Both the position numbers and the translations under genes were made by a program. A model generated the notes under the pieces. The model saw only the letters and a program-made list of their open reading frames with translations. It had not been told where the DNA came from and did not search any database. DNA of 64,000 nt, from the NCBI RefSeq assembly GCF_050947335.1, contig NC_134989.1, positions 11,091,501 through 11,155,500 of the forward strand, written 5' to 3'. Shown here in pieces: positions 48,886 through 60,535 of this stretch (positions are counted from its first letter, which is position 1; every line of letters begins with the position of its first letter). The DNA is from Megachile rotundata. Taxonomy: Eukaryota > Arthropoda > Insecta > Hymenoptera > Megachilidae.

Positions 48886-49640
48886 CTTGCAAACTCACAA
48901 TCTTTTACCTCACATATAAAAATCTCTAAAACCCCATAAACAAATCTAAAAATTTACAAACACAAAAATCTAAAACCGTAAAAATTTACAGCTCCACAAA
49001 TCTCCAACCCAGAACCCAAAGAATTGGTAAAAGGAGTTCCTTTACAATTACCCGTCCGCCATCTTTGAAAGTAAGTCGGGTCACAGCATCCAAGGGGTGC
49101 GCTTTCCACTTCTTCACATTCTAAAGGGTCAAACGAAATAATGGTCCCAAGAGGCCATCTACGGTAAAGTTGAAATTCCGAAGAAGGATTAATCAATCTG
49201 AGGCTGCTCGATCGAAGATACGAACCGATACGGCGACTATCGACGCTTGAATAATTTCTCGAATCGCAGAGGGAAGAGGAGCAAGATAATCGGTACGTTG
49301 AACCAGATCGTGTTCCTCTTAGGAAACTTGTAAATCCTGTATCGAACGTGAGCTCGTTGCGAGAAACGGGATCGAGAAATATCACGGCTCGATCGATCCT
49401 CTTATTCGTTTAATCACAGGAAATAATATATAGGCACTGTGATAAGCGGTTGCGGTAACTGTTTAACGGCGCCTGTTTCAAAACTTCTGATACGAAGCTC
49501 ATAAAAGTCTACATATTATTTATTTAGTGGCTTGATCGTTTCTTGTGTGGAAAATTATCATAAATCGTGGAACTTAAAGTGAATATTGTCAACACAAGCT
49601 GAAAGTACATTTTGTACGTTTTAGAAAATATTAAAAATTA
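48886..49640. other. intergenic DNA, no gene supported
   Basis: A minus-strand frame of 143 codons (48954-49385) begins at GTG without an internal Met and has no recognisable domain. The rest is unique AT-rich DNA. Confidence 0.4.
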
Positions 49641-50305
49641 TATGGGGGGTGTACAATTACTGTGAGGGTCAAAAAGGGGTGGCTCTGAACTTTTTTCTTT
49701 GAGAAAATATTAGTTGAAGCATTTTCGAGTATTTCATATTGAATGATATATTATTTCTCGTTAAGAATGAGCTCTTCAAGTATTAAAATATACAGGGCGT
49801 TTCACAATTATTGTAAGAGGCAACAAGAGGTGGGATCCAGAACTTTTTTCTTTGACAAAATATTTGTTGAGGCTCCATTTTCAAATTTTCCATTTTTGCT
49901 CATATTGAATGATTAATATATTATTTCTCGTTAAGAATGAACTCTTCAAGCATTAAAATATACAGGGTGTTTCACAATTATTGTAAAAGGCAACAAGAGG
50001 TGGGATTCTGAATTTTTTTCTTTGACAAAATATTAGTTGAGGCTCCATTTTCAAATTTTCTATTTTTAATCATATTGAATGATTAATATATTATTTCTCG
50101 TTAAGAATGAACTCTTCAAGCATTAAAATATACAGGGTGTTTCACAATTATTGTAAGAGGCAACAAGAGGTGGGATTCTGAACTTTTTCCTTTGACAAAA
50201 TATTTGCTGAGGCTCCATTTTCAAATTTTCCATTTTTGCTTATATTGAATGATTAATATATTATTTCTCGTTAAGAACAAATTCTTCAAACAATAAAATA
50301 TACAA
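49641..50305. repeat. 170-bp tandem repeat, four copies
   Basis: TACAGGGTGTTTCACAATTA (or a variant) starts at 49791, 49961 and 50131, 170 bp apart, with a shorter diverged first unit at 49641. Units include GAGGCAACAAGAGGTGGGAT, GAGGCTCCATTTTCAAATTT and TTATTTCTCGTTAAGAATGA. The CAGGGTGTTTCA word is reminiscent of ends of interspersed elements. Confidence 0.92.
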
Positions 50306-50920
50306 TATTCAAGTAACAAAATTAATATAAAAATTATTTAACACGATTTCACTTTTCGAAATCTTCAAGTATGAATCACATACTGTAGAAAAAAGATACA
50401 GATACGTGAAACTAATGAATAGCATTAATTATCGTTAATGACGTAACGATTGTCTGAATACTATCGATAGCACCATTTACAAGAGAATTTTTACGTATTA
50501 CTCAGATCGTAGTTTTGCAACCGGTCTTCCAATCTCCTCTTGCTCTGCACGAAAGTAGCAATTATCCATTATTGTTGCGATATCGTTTAGAAGTTTTTGC
50601 CAGCTTGTTAATGGCCACCCGGATTAAGCAACGAGGATGACGAGGAACGTGCATTCTACCGAGATATTCACGAAAAAGTGAAACTGTAGGCTTGAGTTTA
50701 CAGGATTAACGTCGTATATGGATCACGTATACTTAATATACATATATGTATTAAGAGTAGATGATACTAGTTTGATGTAATCATTGATACTTATACTTAT
50801 TTTTGAAGTGACATGTACTTTTGGTATCATTTTCGTTTTGGTATCGTTTTTGATCTTGAAAATTTTTTAAATTCTTAATTTTTTAATTTAAAAAATTTGT
50901 TAAATTACCAAAATTTGGGA
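50306..50920. other. intergenic DNA, nothing recognised
   Basis: Unique AT-rich sequence with no credible gene. Confidence 0.5.
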
Positions 50921-50929
50921 ATTGAAAAT

Positions 50930-51700
50930 TTTAGCAAAAGTTCACATTTTCATTTTTGCACAATTTTCAAATGTTTGCTGTTTTTCATATTTGTTAAATG
51001 TGAAAATTCCTCAGGTCCCAATTTTCTTTACATCTCAATATTTCTTCAATTCTATAATTTTTCAAATTATTATGTTTTTCAGATTCAATGATGTCCCAGA
51101 CACTCATATTCTCCAAATACCAATGTTCTCTACATTTCTTCATGTTCAAAATTTCCCATTTTCTTACATTTCTCAAATACAGTCTTCAGGTCTCCATTTT
51201 CTCAAAATCTTCACATTTCTTGAATTCAATAATTTTTCTATTTATTACATTTATAAAATTCAATAATCCTCCACATACTCATATTACTTAAATACCAATG
51301 TTGCTCATATTTCTTCATTTTTAAAATTCCCCATTTTCTTACATTTCCTAAATATAATTCTCAGGTCTCCATTTTCTCTAAATCTTCAAATTTTTTGAAT
51401 TCAATAATTTTTCTAATTATTACATTTCTAAAATTCAATAATCCTCCATATTCTCACATTACTTAAATACCAATGTTGCTCATATTTCTTCATTTTTAAA
51501 ATTCCCCATTTTCTTACATTTCTCAAATACAACCCTCAGGTCTCCATTCTCTCAAAATCTCCAAATTTCTTGAATTCAATAATTTTTCTAATTATTACAT
51601 TTATAAAATTCAATAATTCTCCACATTGCCATATTACTTAAATATCAATCTTCTTCATATTTCTCCATTTCCAAAACTTCCTATACACTCATACTCCTCA
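50930..51700. repeat. 175-bp tandem repeat
   Basis: CAGGTCTCCATTTTCTC begins near 51189, 51364 and 51539, 175 bp apart. Units carry TTGAATTCAATAATTTTTCT, CTTAAATACCAATGTTGCTC and AAATTCCCCATTTTCTTAC. A more diverged unit precedes them from about 50930. Confidence 0.9.
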
Positions 51701-52560
51701 AACTTCCTCCAAAACGAATTTAGACAATCCAAGACCTTTTACAATTAACCCTACACCTATTAAATTTATCAAAATTAAACAATTCACGTCTGCTCCAACA
51801 AGACTCCACATTTCGCAAGATCGAACTTCCGCGATCCTTATCTTAAAAAATCGTAGCTAGAAAATCGATCGAGTGGCAATAAACCACCTTGCGTCGTTCG
51901 CACGCGATAAGCCTCTCCGTGATTAATCATTGAACTCGAAGTAGAAGAGAGCCGATCGAACGGTTATCAGTGCAAACTGCAAGCTTGTATTTCACGATAT
52001 ATAGCTGCGATATCGCCTCTCTTTCTCCGTCGTTATCGTTAACCTTTGGAACCCGGTACACCCACGTGTCCACCTTCGCGTCGGAGAACAAAAACGCGTA
52101 GGTGAAAACCGTCGCATCGGTTAGGTTCCTCCTTTTCTGTCGTTACGTTTTTCTAACTAGTTCCTTTTGCTTCTATGAATTCGAAAGCACGTGTGAATAC
52201 GAAATCACGCTCGTATCGCCGTATTCGGCACTTTTGACATTTTACGTCGTTACTTGTTTACTTTCGATTATGGGATAAGTTGGCGGGAAATATGGCCAAT
52301 TTGCAACTAGATCTCAGATGTTGATCGGACTGGTTGAATTCTTTTCGGGAAGGTTTTTAAGGAAATACGTTGAAATGGAAATTACTTTTTTTGTAGGATT
52401 GTGAAATACAGTAGACTCTCCTTATATTGTCTTTGTTTGAAGTAACTTGATTGTTAGGATTTATTATAGACAAATATTATAGAAATTATGGGTTTGTTAA
52501 TGGTGGTTCGTGATGCAAGGTATGGTGGTTTAATGTGAGGATATGTAATGTGTGGTGATA
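51701..52560. other. intergenic DNA, nothing recognised
   Basis: A CpG-richer patch lies at 51820-52240. No coding frame is supported. A transposon-end-like word lies at 52409. Confidence 0.45.
52409..52432 (+). mobile_element. solitary transposon-end-like sequence
   Basis: CAGTAGACTCTCCTTATATT followed by GTC is another copy of the AGTAGACTCTCGTTATATTG word, preceded by TA as expected for a TA target. No partner end is evident. Confidence 0.35.
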
Positions 52561-52569
52561 TAGCGTGTG

Positions 52570-53945
52570 GAAGTTTTAGATGTGGGAATAATGCAGGATG
52601 TGGTATATGTGGTAATATGTTACATATGCGGTAATTCTACGAGTGGTGTTTCCAAGCTTGGTTCTACGAGTGGTATTTCGACCTTTGACATTTCTACGTC
52701 TGGTATTACTACACGTGACAATTCTACGTGTGGTATTTCTGCACTTGACATCTCTACGCGGAGTAATTCTACGCTTGTCAAATTTTATGCGTGGTAATTC
52801 TATACTTGACAATGTAACGCGTGGTAATTCTACATTTGACAATTCTACGCGTGGTAATTCTACATGTGTGAAATTGTATGCGTGGTAATTCTACACGTGT
52901 GAAATTGTACGCGTGGTAATTCTATATTTGTGAAATTCTACGCGTGGTAATTCTACACGTGTGAAATTGTACGCGTGGTAATTCTACACGTGGTAATTTT
53001 ACACGTGTGAAATTCTACGCGTGGTAATTCTACACGTGTGGAATTCTACGCGTGGTAATTCTACACGTGTGAAATTCTACGCGTGGTAATTCTACACTTG
53101 TGAGATTCTACGCGCGGTAATTCTACACGTCTGAAATTCCACGCGTGGTAATTCAATGCGTAGTAATTCCACGCGTGGTGACTCCAACGTGTAGTAATTC
53201 CATGCGTGGCAATTCCAACGCGTAGTAATTCCACGCGTGGTAATTCAATGCGTAGTAATTCCACGCGTGGTAATTCAACGCTTGGTGACTCCAACGCGTA
53301 ATAATTCCATGCGTGGTAACTCCAACGCGTAGTAATTCCATGCGTGGTAATTCTACACGTCTGAAATTCCACGCGTGGTAATTCAATGCGTAGTAGTTCC
53401 ACGCGTGGTGACTCCAACGTGTAGTAATTCCATGCGTGGTAATTCCAACGCGTAGTAATTCCATGCGTGGTAATTCCAACGCGTAGTAATTCCATGCGTG
53501 GTAATTCCAACGCGTAGTAATTCCATGCGTGGTAATTCAACGCGTAGTAATTCCACGCGTGGTAATTCAACGCGTATTAATTCCACGCGTGGTGACTCCA
53601 ATGCGTAGTAATTCCATGCGTGGTGACTCCAACGCGTAGTAATTCCATGCGTGGTAATTCTACACGTGGTAATTCTACACTTGTCAAATTCTACAAATGG
53701 TAATTCTACACCTCACAATTCTTACGCGTTGTGATTCTACACTCCACAATTCTACGCGTGGTAATTCTACACTTACCAAATACTATACATGGTAATTCTA
53801 CACTTGTCAAATTCTTCGCATCGTAATTCTACACTTGACAATTCTAACGCATTGTAATTCTACACTTCATAATTCTACGTGTGGTAATTTTACACTTAGC
53901 AGATTCCATGCGTGACAATTCAAAATATAATAATTCTACACTTAA
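52570..53945. repeat. ACGCGT-rich minisatellite (array A)
   Basis: The left part alternates TTCTACGCGTGGTAA and TTCTACACGTGTGAAA (about 31 bp together). From 53130 to 53650 units become CCACGCGTGGTAATTC and AACGCGTAGTAATT, the same unit and orientation as the array at 55800-56490. The ends are degenerate. Frames of up to 169 codons on the minus strand arise from the 31-bp period and carry no domain. Confidence 0.9.
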
Positions 53946-53965
53946 CGCTTCTGTACATGCAGCAA

Positions 53966-54240
53966 TGTAATGAATAGTACCAAGTCCTCACAATTTTGCC
54001 AGCTTTTCGTTCAGTAAAATAAGAAATAGTACCAAGTCTCTATCTTGCCATTTTTTCAATCGCTATATTAATTTTCAATAATATAACAAATAGTACCAAG
54101 ACCCCATCATTTCGTTATTTTTTCGATCAGTAATGCAACAAATACCAAGTCCCTATTTTGACATTTCTTCAATCGATAATATAACGAACAGTACCAAGTC
54201 CCTATTTTACCATTTTGACATTTACTCAATTTCTAAATAA
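53966..54240. repeat. degenerate AATAGTACCAAGTCC repeat
   Basis: The word occurs five times from 53973 to 54190 at 46-64 bp spacing, with CATTTTTTCAATCGATAATA-like linkers. Confidence 0.65.
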
Positions 54241-55745
54241 GTAACATACCCAGAAATATTTAAGGATGAAACATACCTCGTGCAACTATTCCAAATGAAT
54301 TTTCTAAATGGTCCAAAATGTGCAGAGCATAAAAAGACGCCTGGAGCCACGTAACAGCCTACATTTTATTTCCCTGCACTTTTACTCTGCGACTGTGCAC
54401 GCGGTTCGGCCTTGCTGCGACCTGAATACCTCGGTTCACTATCGTCGGAATTCTGCGCTCGATTTCGATAGATTCGCGATTATCCGTGCCTCTTCCGCGG
54501 CCAATGAACGTAATTGAAACGAAGAAGAGGTGAAATCGATATCGACAATGAGAACGGGTCATACGTTCAAGCGAGTATATCAATTATTGTGCGGGAAGAG
54601 TTCATCAAGAAGGATGAAAATATAAGACTTTAGCATTTATGAGAAATGGAAAATTTATTGTACTAATATACGTCGTCGTAAAATAGCCTTTCGATAATTA
54701 ATTCCGCATTTTTGCCTCGACTCGACGTGTCTTGGCTCTCTTATTTTAAATTGCAGAAATTATTCTTTTGTTGAAATGAATATTGTATGGATTAATTTAT
54801 TGTTATGTCTCACTTCTTATTTAGTGCTGTATTTTATTTCTAATTTGTAAGTAAATTTTCATACTATGTTTTACTATTTCGTGTTTGGAAATTGATGGAT
54901 AATTTTTGGAAGATAATTTTGAGTACAGTCTTGAAAGTATTTTGTTGAAAATATCACTTAGTATGCTAAATTATTTTACCTTTATGATCTAACATTTTTT
55001 CCTGAATGCATATCATCATTTTACATTTATTGTGAACACACAAAAATTACATAAATATATAACAAAATGAAGAAAATTTTTTCGATTACAGTTTTCACAG
55101 TGTTCCAATAAAAAATCAATCACTATACCCTTTTACTTTCACGATCTATGTTCTCCTCAATTTATATTACCTACCATTTTACATTTATTACACACAAAAA
55201 ATCACATGAATAATAAAATTTTACTGAACACAATTTGTGCAATGTCGCAGTGAAAAATCAGTATACCAGATTATTTTACGTTCTCTAAACGTGGACTCGG
55301 TTATAGACTGCACATCCAGCTGGTCGGTAATACACATAAACAGTACACGCGACTTGCATTCTATTCCGGAAAAGCGAGGTCCTTGAACTCGATTCCTCGC
55401 TGCATCTCGAGCTACCTGCTCGCGAAGTCGTCCTTTATCCGCTCGTATCGCCGCATGCAAAACACATCGTTCACACGGAACTTCTATATACATGTCCACT
55501 CGTATGTGTATGCACGTGATAACACAAATAGGGAGTGGCTCGGATCTGAGATTTCACGGAAAATTTAGAGATGACGTTTGATTTAGTTGGAACAATGGAT
55601 CATCCGAAATTTGACAATTTTTAGACTATTCTGTGTATGGAGCATGTGTGTTAAGTGTAGAATTATCGGTCGGTCAAAATTACTAGCTTGAGGTTTTCAA
55701 TTTATATTATTAAATTTTTTTGAATTTGATAATTTCACATTTTGT
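54241..55745. other. intergenic DNA, nothing recognised
   Basis: Unique DNA with GC-richer patches at 54330-54560 and 55280-55480. Short frames on both strands show no domain. Confidence 0.45.
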
Positions 55746-55799
55746 GTGCTGATAGAATGGATGGAGATATGATTAGAGGTGTAGTAGTTCACCATATGG

Positions 55800-56490
55800 A
55801 AATTCAATGTGTGGTAATTCCACGCGTGATAATTCAAGGCATAGTAATTCCACGCGTGGTAATTCCAACTCGCAGTAATTCCACGCGTGGCAATAGCAAC
55901 GCTTAGTAATTCCACGCGTGGTAATTCAACGCGTAGTAATTTCACGCGTAGTAATTCCACGCGTGGTGACTCCAAAGCCTAGTAATTCCACGTATAGTAA
56001 TTCCATGCGTGGTGACTCCAACGCGTAGTAATTCCACGCGTGGTAATTCCAACGCGCAGTAATTCCACGCGTGGTAATTCAACGCGTAGTAATTCCACGC
56101 GTGGTGACTCCAAAGCCTAGTAATTCCACGTGTAGTAATTCCATGCGTGGTGACTCCAACGCGTAGTAATTCCACGCGTGGTAATTACAACGCGTAGTAA
56201 TTCCACGCGTGGTAATTCTCACGCGTAGTAATTCCACGCGTGGTAATTCAACGCATAGTAATTTCACGCGTGGTAATTCTCACGCGTAGTAATTCCACAC
56301 GTGGTAATTCCACGCGTGGTGACTCCAACGCGTAGTAATTCCACGCGTGGTAATTCCAACGCACAGTAATTTCTCGCGTGGTAATACCAACGCGTGGTAA
56401 TTTCAACGCGTAGTAATTCCACGCGTGGTGACTCTAACGCGTAGTAATTCCACGCGTGGTAATTCCGTCGCACAGTAATTCCACACGTGG
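55800..56490. repeat. left arm, 31-bp ACGCGT minisatellite (array B)
   Basis: Units join CCACGCGTGGTAATTC and AACGCGTAGTAATT. A CCACGCGTGGTGACTCC variant recurs every few units. CCACGCGTGG is a perfect 10-bp palindrome. Confidence 0.93.
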
Positions 56491-57779
56491 AACCTATACC
56501 CCGTCCTTAGAACGTAAATTTCTCTAAGTTCTGTTTAAAATCCCTCAGAATCTAAATGTCCCTAAAATCTCACTAAACTCTAAACTCTACCGAACCTCTA
56601 AAATATACTGCCTCACAAAAGTCCTAAACTTCGTACCACGTAATATTTCTCTATTCCTCCAACGATAGAACCAATTTCCCTTACATCGTGTAGATCATCT
56701 TCACTTATATCTCAACAGTGCTTGTCGACTCATGATAGTCAAACCCAACCAGTTCTATCTTGAACCTAATCCAAAGAACAATTCACTTACTAAACTACCA
56801 GCTGTTCGCATCACGGAAAGCACTATTCTTACCATCGACGCAATAACCGTACTCGTTCTTCTACGACGAACTAGACAAAAGCCACTTTCGGAATTCTGTT
56901 ATCGAGCATGAAACGAAAACACCACGTAACTTTGCGTGCACGCCGGTTTATGGTGTCATAGAGACGGCTCTGGCAGGATCGTACGCGGACAACAGCCGAT
57001 GGTAAATTTCACGGATACACCGGGACCGCCGTTCCCTCGTCGACCAACGTTCTTCTCTCTTTCCGAGACAACCGTGTAACCTGTTGCTCGAACGAGAGAG
57101 GAGCGAACACTTTATGTCCATCCAGCTCGTAAAACGTAATGGTTAAGTGGTATGCAGATACGATCGGTGGCCTAGCGAATGGACCCGGTACACCGTACAA
57201 AAGGACCTGCAGTTACTGCCACAGGACCGCCTTTCTATGGTTTGCATGAAAATTGCCCGGGAACTTCGTTTTCCCGGTGTCGTTCGCGTGGACGATGAGG
57301 AAAGTGCTTTCGGACATGCTGTTTAAGATTCGTCGTTTTATTGAACCGCGAACAGGGCTCCGACACCAACGTCCAGTCCAATGAGATTCCACACATTTTT
57401 CTCGTTTATTTAAATGGTATTTTTCGATGTTCGACGCCGGGATATCGCGGCGGAATACACAGCGCTGGTGTAATCGAGCAAATTGTTTCTAAATACAGTC
57501 CCGGAGTATCGGATACCGGTAATGACGGTGTAAAATCATATTATTATAGGGTGATTTACGTGGATGTTTCGAGAAACTGAAGATAAGTTACTAAACTCGC
57601 AACATGAAGTACCGGGTAATGGGAAGAAAGTTGAAACTCCGTGTAGAGAATAAGCCGCAAAATTATGTTCGTTTGGACGGGCGGAATTTTGATACGGGAA
57701 GTCGCGGTTACTAACACGCGGTCGATCGTTGCGCGTTCGATTATCGAACACCGCTGCGTTTTATAGCGACGCATTGAAT
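56491..57779. other. centre of the foldback-like element
   Basis: Unique sequence, AT-rich to 56800 then GC- and CpG-rich. Short open frames (63-79 codons) on both strands do not resemble a transposase or any other family. It may be host DNA caught between two arms. Confidence 0.45.
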
Positions 57780-59130
57780 TACCGTGTGTGGGACTGTGAC
57801 AAGCTGAATTATCATGTGTTGTATGATAGGCTGAATTACTGCCTCGTCATCTTGCGTTGAATTATTAGGCGTGGAATTATTGCGCGGGGAATTACTGCGC
57901 GTGGAGTTACTACGCGATGGAGTACTTATGTGTGAGGCTACTATGCGCGGAATTACTGCGCTTGGATTTATCTTGTGGTGAGTTATGGTGTACTGAATCA
58001 TCACGCGTTTAAGTGCCACGTGTGGAATCACGACGCGTGGAATTACTTCGCGTTGGAATTACCACGCGTGGATTTACTACGCGTGGAACTACTGCGCGTT
58101 GGAATTACCACGCGTGGATTTACTACGCGTTGAATTACCACGCGTGGAATTACTGCGCGTTGGAATTACTACGCGTGGAATTACTACGCGTGGAATTACT
58201 ACGCGTTGAATTACCACGCGTGGAATTACTACGCGTTGGAGTCACCACGCATGAAATTACTACGCGTTGGAGTCACCACGCGTGGAATTACTACGCGTTG
58301 AATTACCACGCGTGGAATTACTACGCGTTGGAGTCACCACGCATGGAATTACTACGCCTGGAATTACTACGCGTGGAATTTCTACGCGTTAAATTACCAC
58401 GCGTGGAATTACTACGCGTTGGAATTACCACGAATGGAATTACTACGCGTTGGAGTCATCATGCGTGGAATTACTACGCGTTGAATTACCACGCGTGGAA
58501 TTACTACGCGTTGGAGTCACCACGCATGGAATTACTACGCGTGGAATTTCTACGCGTTAAATTACCACGCGTGGAATTACTACGCGTTGGAATTACCACG
58601 CATGGAATTACTATGCGTTGGAGTCACCACGTATGGAATTACTACGCGTTGAATTACCACGCGTGGAATTACTACGCGTTGGAATTACCACGCATGGAGT
58701 TACTATGCGTTGGAGTCACCACGCATGGAATTACTACGCGTTGGAGTCACCACGCATGGAATTACTACGCGTGGAATTTCTACGCGTTAAATTACCACGC
58801 GTGGAATTACTACGCGTTGGAATTACCACGCATGGAATTACTATGCGTTGGAGTCACCACGTATGGAATTACTACGCGTTGAATTACCACGCGTGGAATT
58901 ACTACGCGTTGGAATTACCACGCATGGAGTTACTATGCGTTGGAGTCACCACGCATGGAATTACTACGCGTTGGAGTCACCACGCGTGGAATTACTACGC
59001 GTTGGAGTCACCACGCGTGAAATTACTACGCCTTGAATTACCACGCGTGGAATTACTATGCGTTAAAGTCACTACGCGTGGAATTACTACGTGTTGAATT
59101 ACGACACGTGGAATTACCACACATTGAATT
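57780..59130. repeat. right arm, inverted 31-bp minisatellite (array C)
   Basis: Units join GGAATTACCACGCGT and GGAATTACTACGCGTT, the reverse complement of arrays A and B. Blocks of about 240 bp (58505-58740 and 58745-58980) are nearly identical, showing recent larger duplications. The 289-codon frame across it is a by-product: 3 x 31 bp keeps frames open. Confidence 0.94.
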
Positions 59131-59181
59131 GCCATATGGTGAACTACTACACCTCTAATCATACCTCCATCCATTCTATCA

Positions 59182-60480
59182 CCATACGTTATTTCAACAC
59201 ATTGTCAATGTAAATAATTTTCCCGACTCCCACAACTCCATCCACCGCAATATAACGAGAGGGTGCTATACAGGATACTTCGTATCGATACGACAGTTTG
59301 CTTGGTTAGAAAGAACGCATCGACTGAGCCTCTCCCATCGAAGGAAATTTTTCTTTCGCGAGTTTGCCCGCAACAATAATACACTGCAGGATCGAATGGT
59401 GATTCGTGAAAGGCTCTGGCATCATCCTCTCAAATGCCACGTACACGACGGGGCTAATCGGAAAGAAGATCCTGGGAACCGCCCTTTTATCTTTAATATC
59501 CTGCTTCTCTATTGCTCGATCATTATTGCAGACCTACATACTTTTGCCATTTTGCTAGTCTGCATACTGTTCGTGTAGCCAGTTATCTTTTCAATTAACT
59601 CAACCTCTAATGACCTGAGTGAAATCTTCCTAGCAGTATTAACGTACCATCTTTATATATTAGGAGATCCTTAACTACAGTATTTCTATAAACTTTGATT
59701 ATGCCTCAATTAACTTCAGCTCTGAAAATAATTTTGATTGATTAAATATTTTTAAATTTTGAGTAAATATGCTGAACATCAGTTTGTGCAATAAACTCAG
59801 CTTCAAGAGTTTAATTCTCAAAGAGTCCAATGATAGACTTCAAAGAGATTTGCAGTGTTCAATTCATTTTATTTGCCACAGATATTTAATCCAAGAGTGT
59901 ACTTGAACACAGAAAGAGTAGAAGAAAAGAAAAAGGGTAAGATCCTTGAAAAGAATGAAATAGAAGGAAGCAAAGGAAAGAAAGAGCAGCGTCGGAGGTG
60001 CGGATTTGCGGGCACAACATTCACCAGGTCGAGCAGGGAGGAAGGCACCTGGTGGGGAGGGCCTTCTGGTTACCAAGGGGACTCTCGTCCTGACTCCTGG
60101 TTACACGAAGAAAGAGGAAGAGGAGGGATATGAACGATTACGCAACAATGCACCGCCACCTGCACTCGTTTCGTCACCATAGCTTTAACCAACTCGATAG
60201 TAGTTGGTCGGTTCGCACTACTTTCGCCAATTAAGTCTGTGGACGGTCGTTGTTCAACTTGAATATGAAATTCCGTAGTTCGAAATTGCGGATCTATGAA
60301 TCTAATGACCTTAGGAAACCTGAGAAAGTTGACGTAGGAGAGGCTCTGGTCTGTAATGTAATGGACCTCGAGTTAATGGGTTGAATTTTGCACATAAAGA
60401 CAAATGACAACTCACTGCATATAAATTAAAAAATGCAATCTTGACTGAATTCATACATCTCTTTGATGAAAAAGTGAAAC
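59182..60480. other. intergenic DNA upstream of the CXorf65-like gene
   Basis: A transposon-end-like word lies at 59246. The purine-rich block 59890-60130 and the sequence to 60350 could hold an upstream noncoding exon, because the exon at 60501 begins at a splice acceptor. I cannot place that exon. Confidence 0.4.
59246..59273 (-). mobile_element. solitary transposon-end-like sequence, inverted
   Basis: GCAATATAACGAGAGGGTGC, followed by TATACAG, is the minus-strand form of the AGTAGACTCTCGTTATATTG family with a short insertion. Confidence 0.35.
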
Positions 60481-60535
60481 ATTTGATCTCCATTTTACAG
60501 GAGAGTCTTTGTCAAATGCAGTGAATCAGTTTACT

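Larger units (their letters stand above)
55750..59181. mobile_element. foldback-like element with minisatellite arms
   Basis: The outermost 72 bp at the left (from TGATAGAATGGATGGAG) recur at the right end in inverted orientation with only two differences seen by eye, including GATTAGAGGTGTAGTAGTTC and ACCATATGG. Inside each end lies an array of the same 31-bp unit, again inverted: left 55800-56490, right 57780-59130. The centre (56491-57780) is unique. Long inverted repeats made of short tandem units are the hallmark of foldback elements such as Drosophila FB. I found no target-site duplication and no transposase. Confidence 0.6.

Noticed and set aside
48954..49385. Minus-strand frame of 143 codons
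   Set aside because: It begins at GTG with no other internal Met near the start, shows no domain and no splice-bounded continuation.
58013..58882. 289-codon frame in array C and similar frames in arrays A and B
   Set aside because: They consist only of translations of the 31-bp unit, begin without ATG, and exist because 93 bp (3 x 31) contains no stop in that strand.
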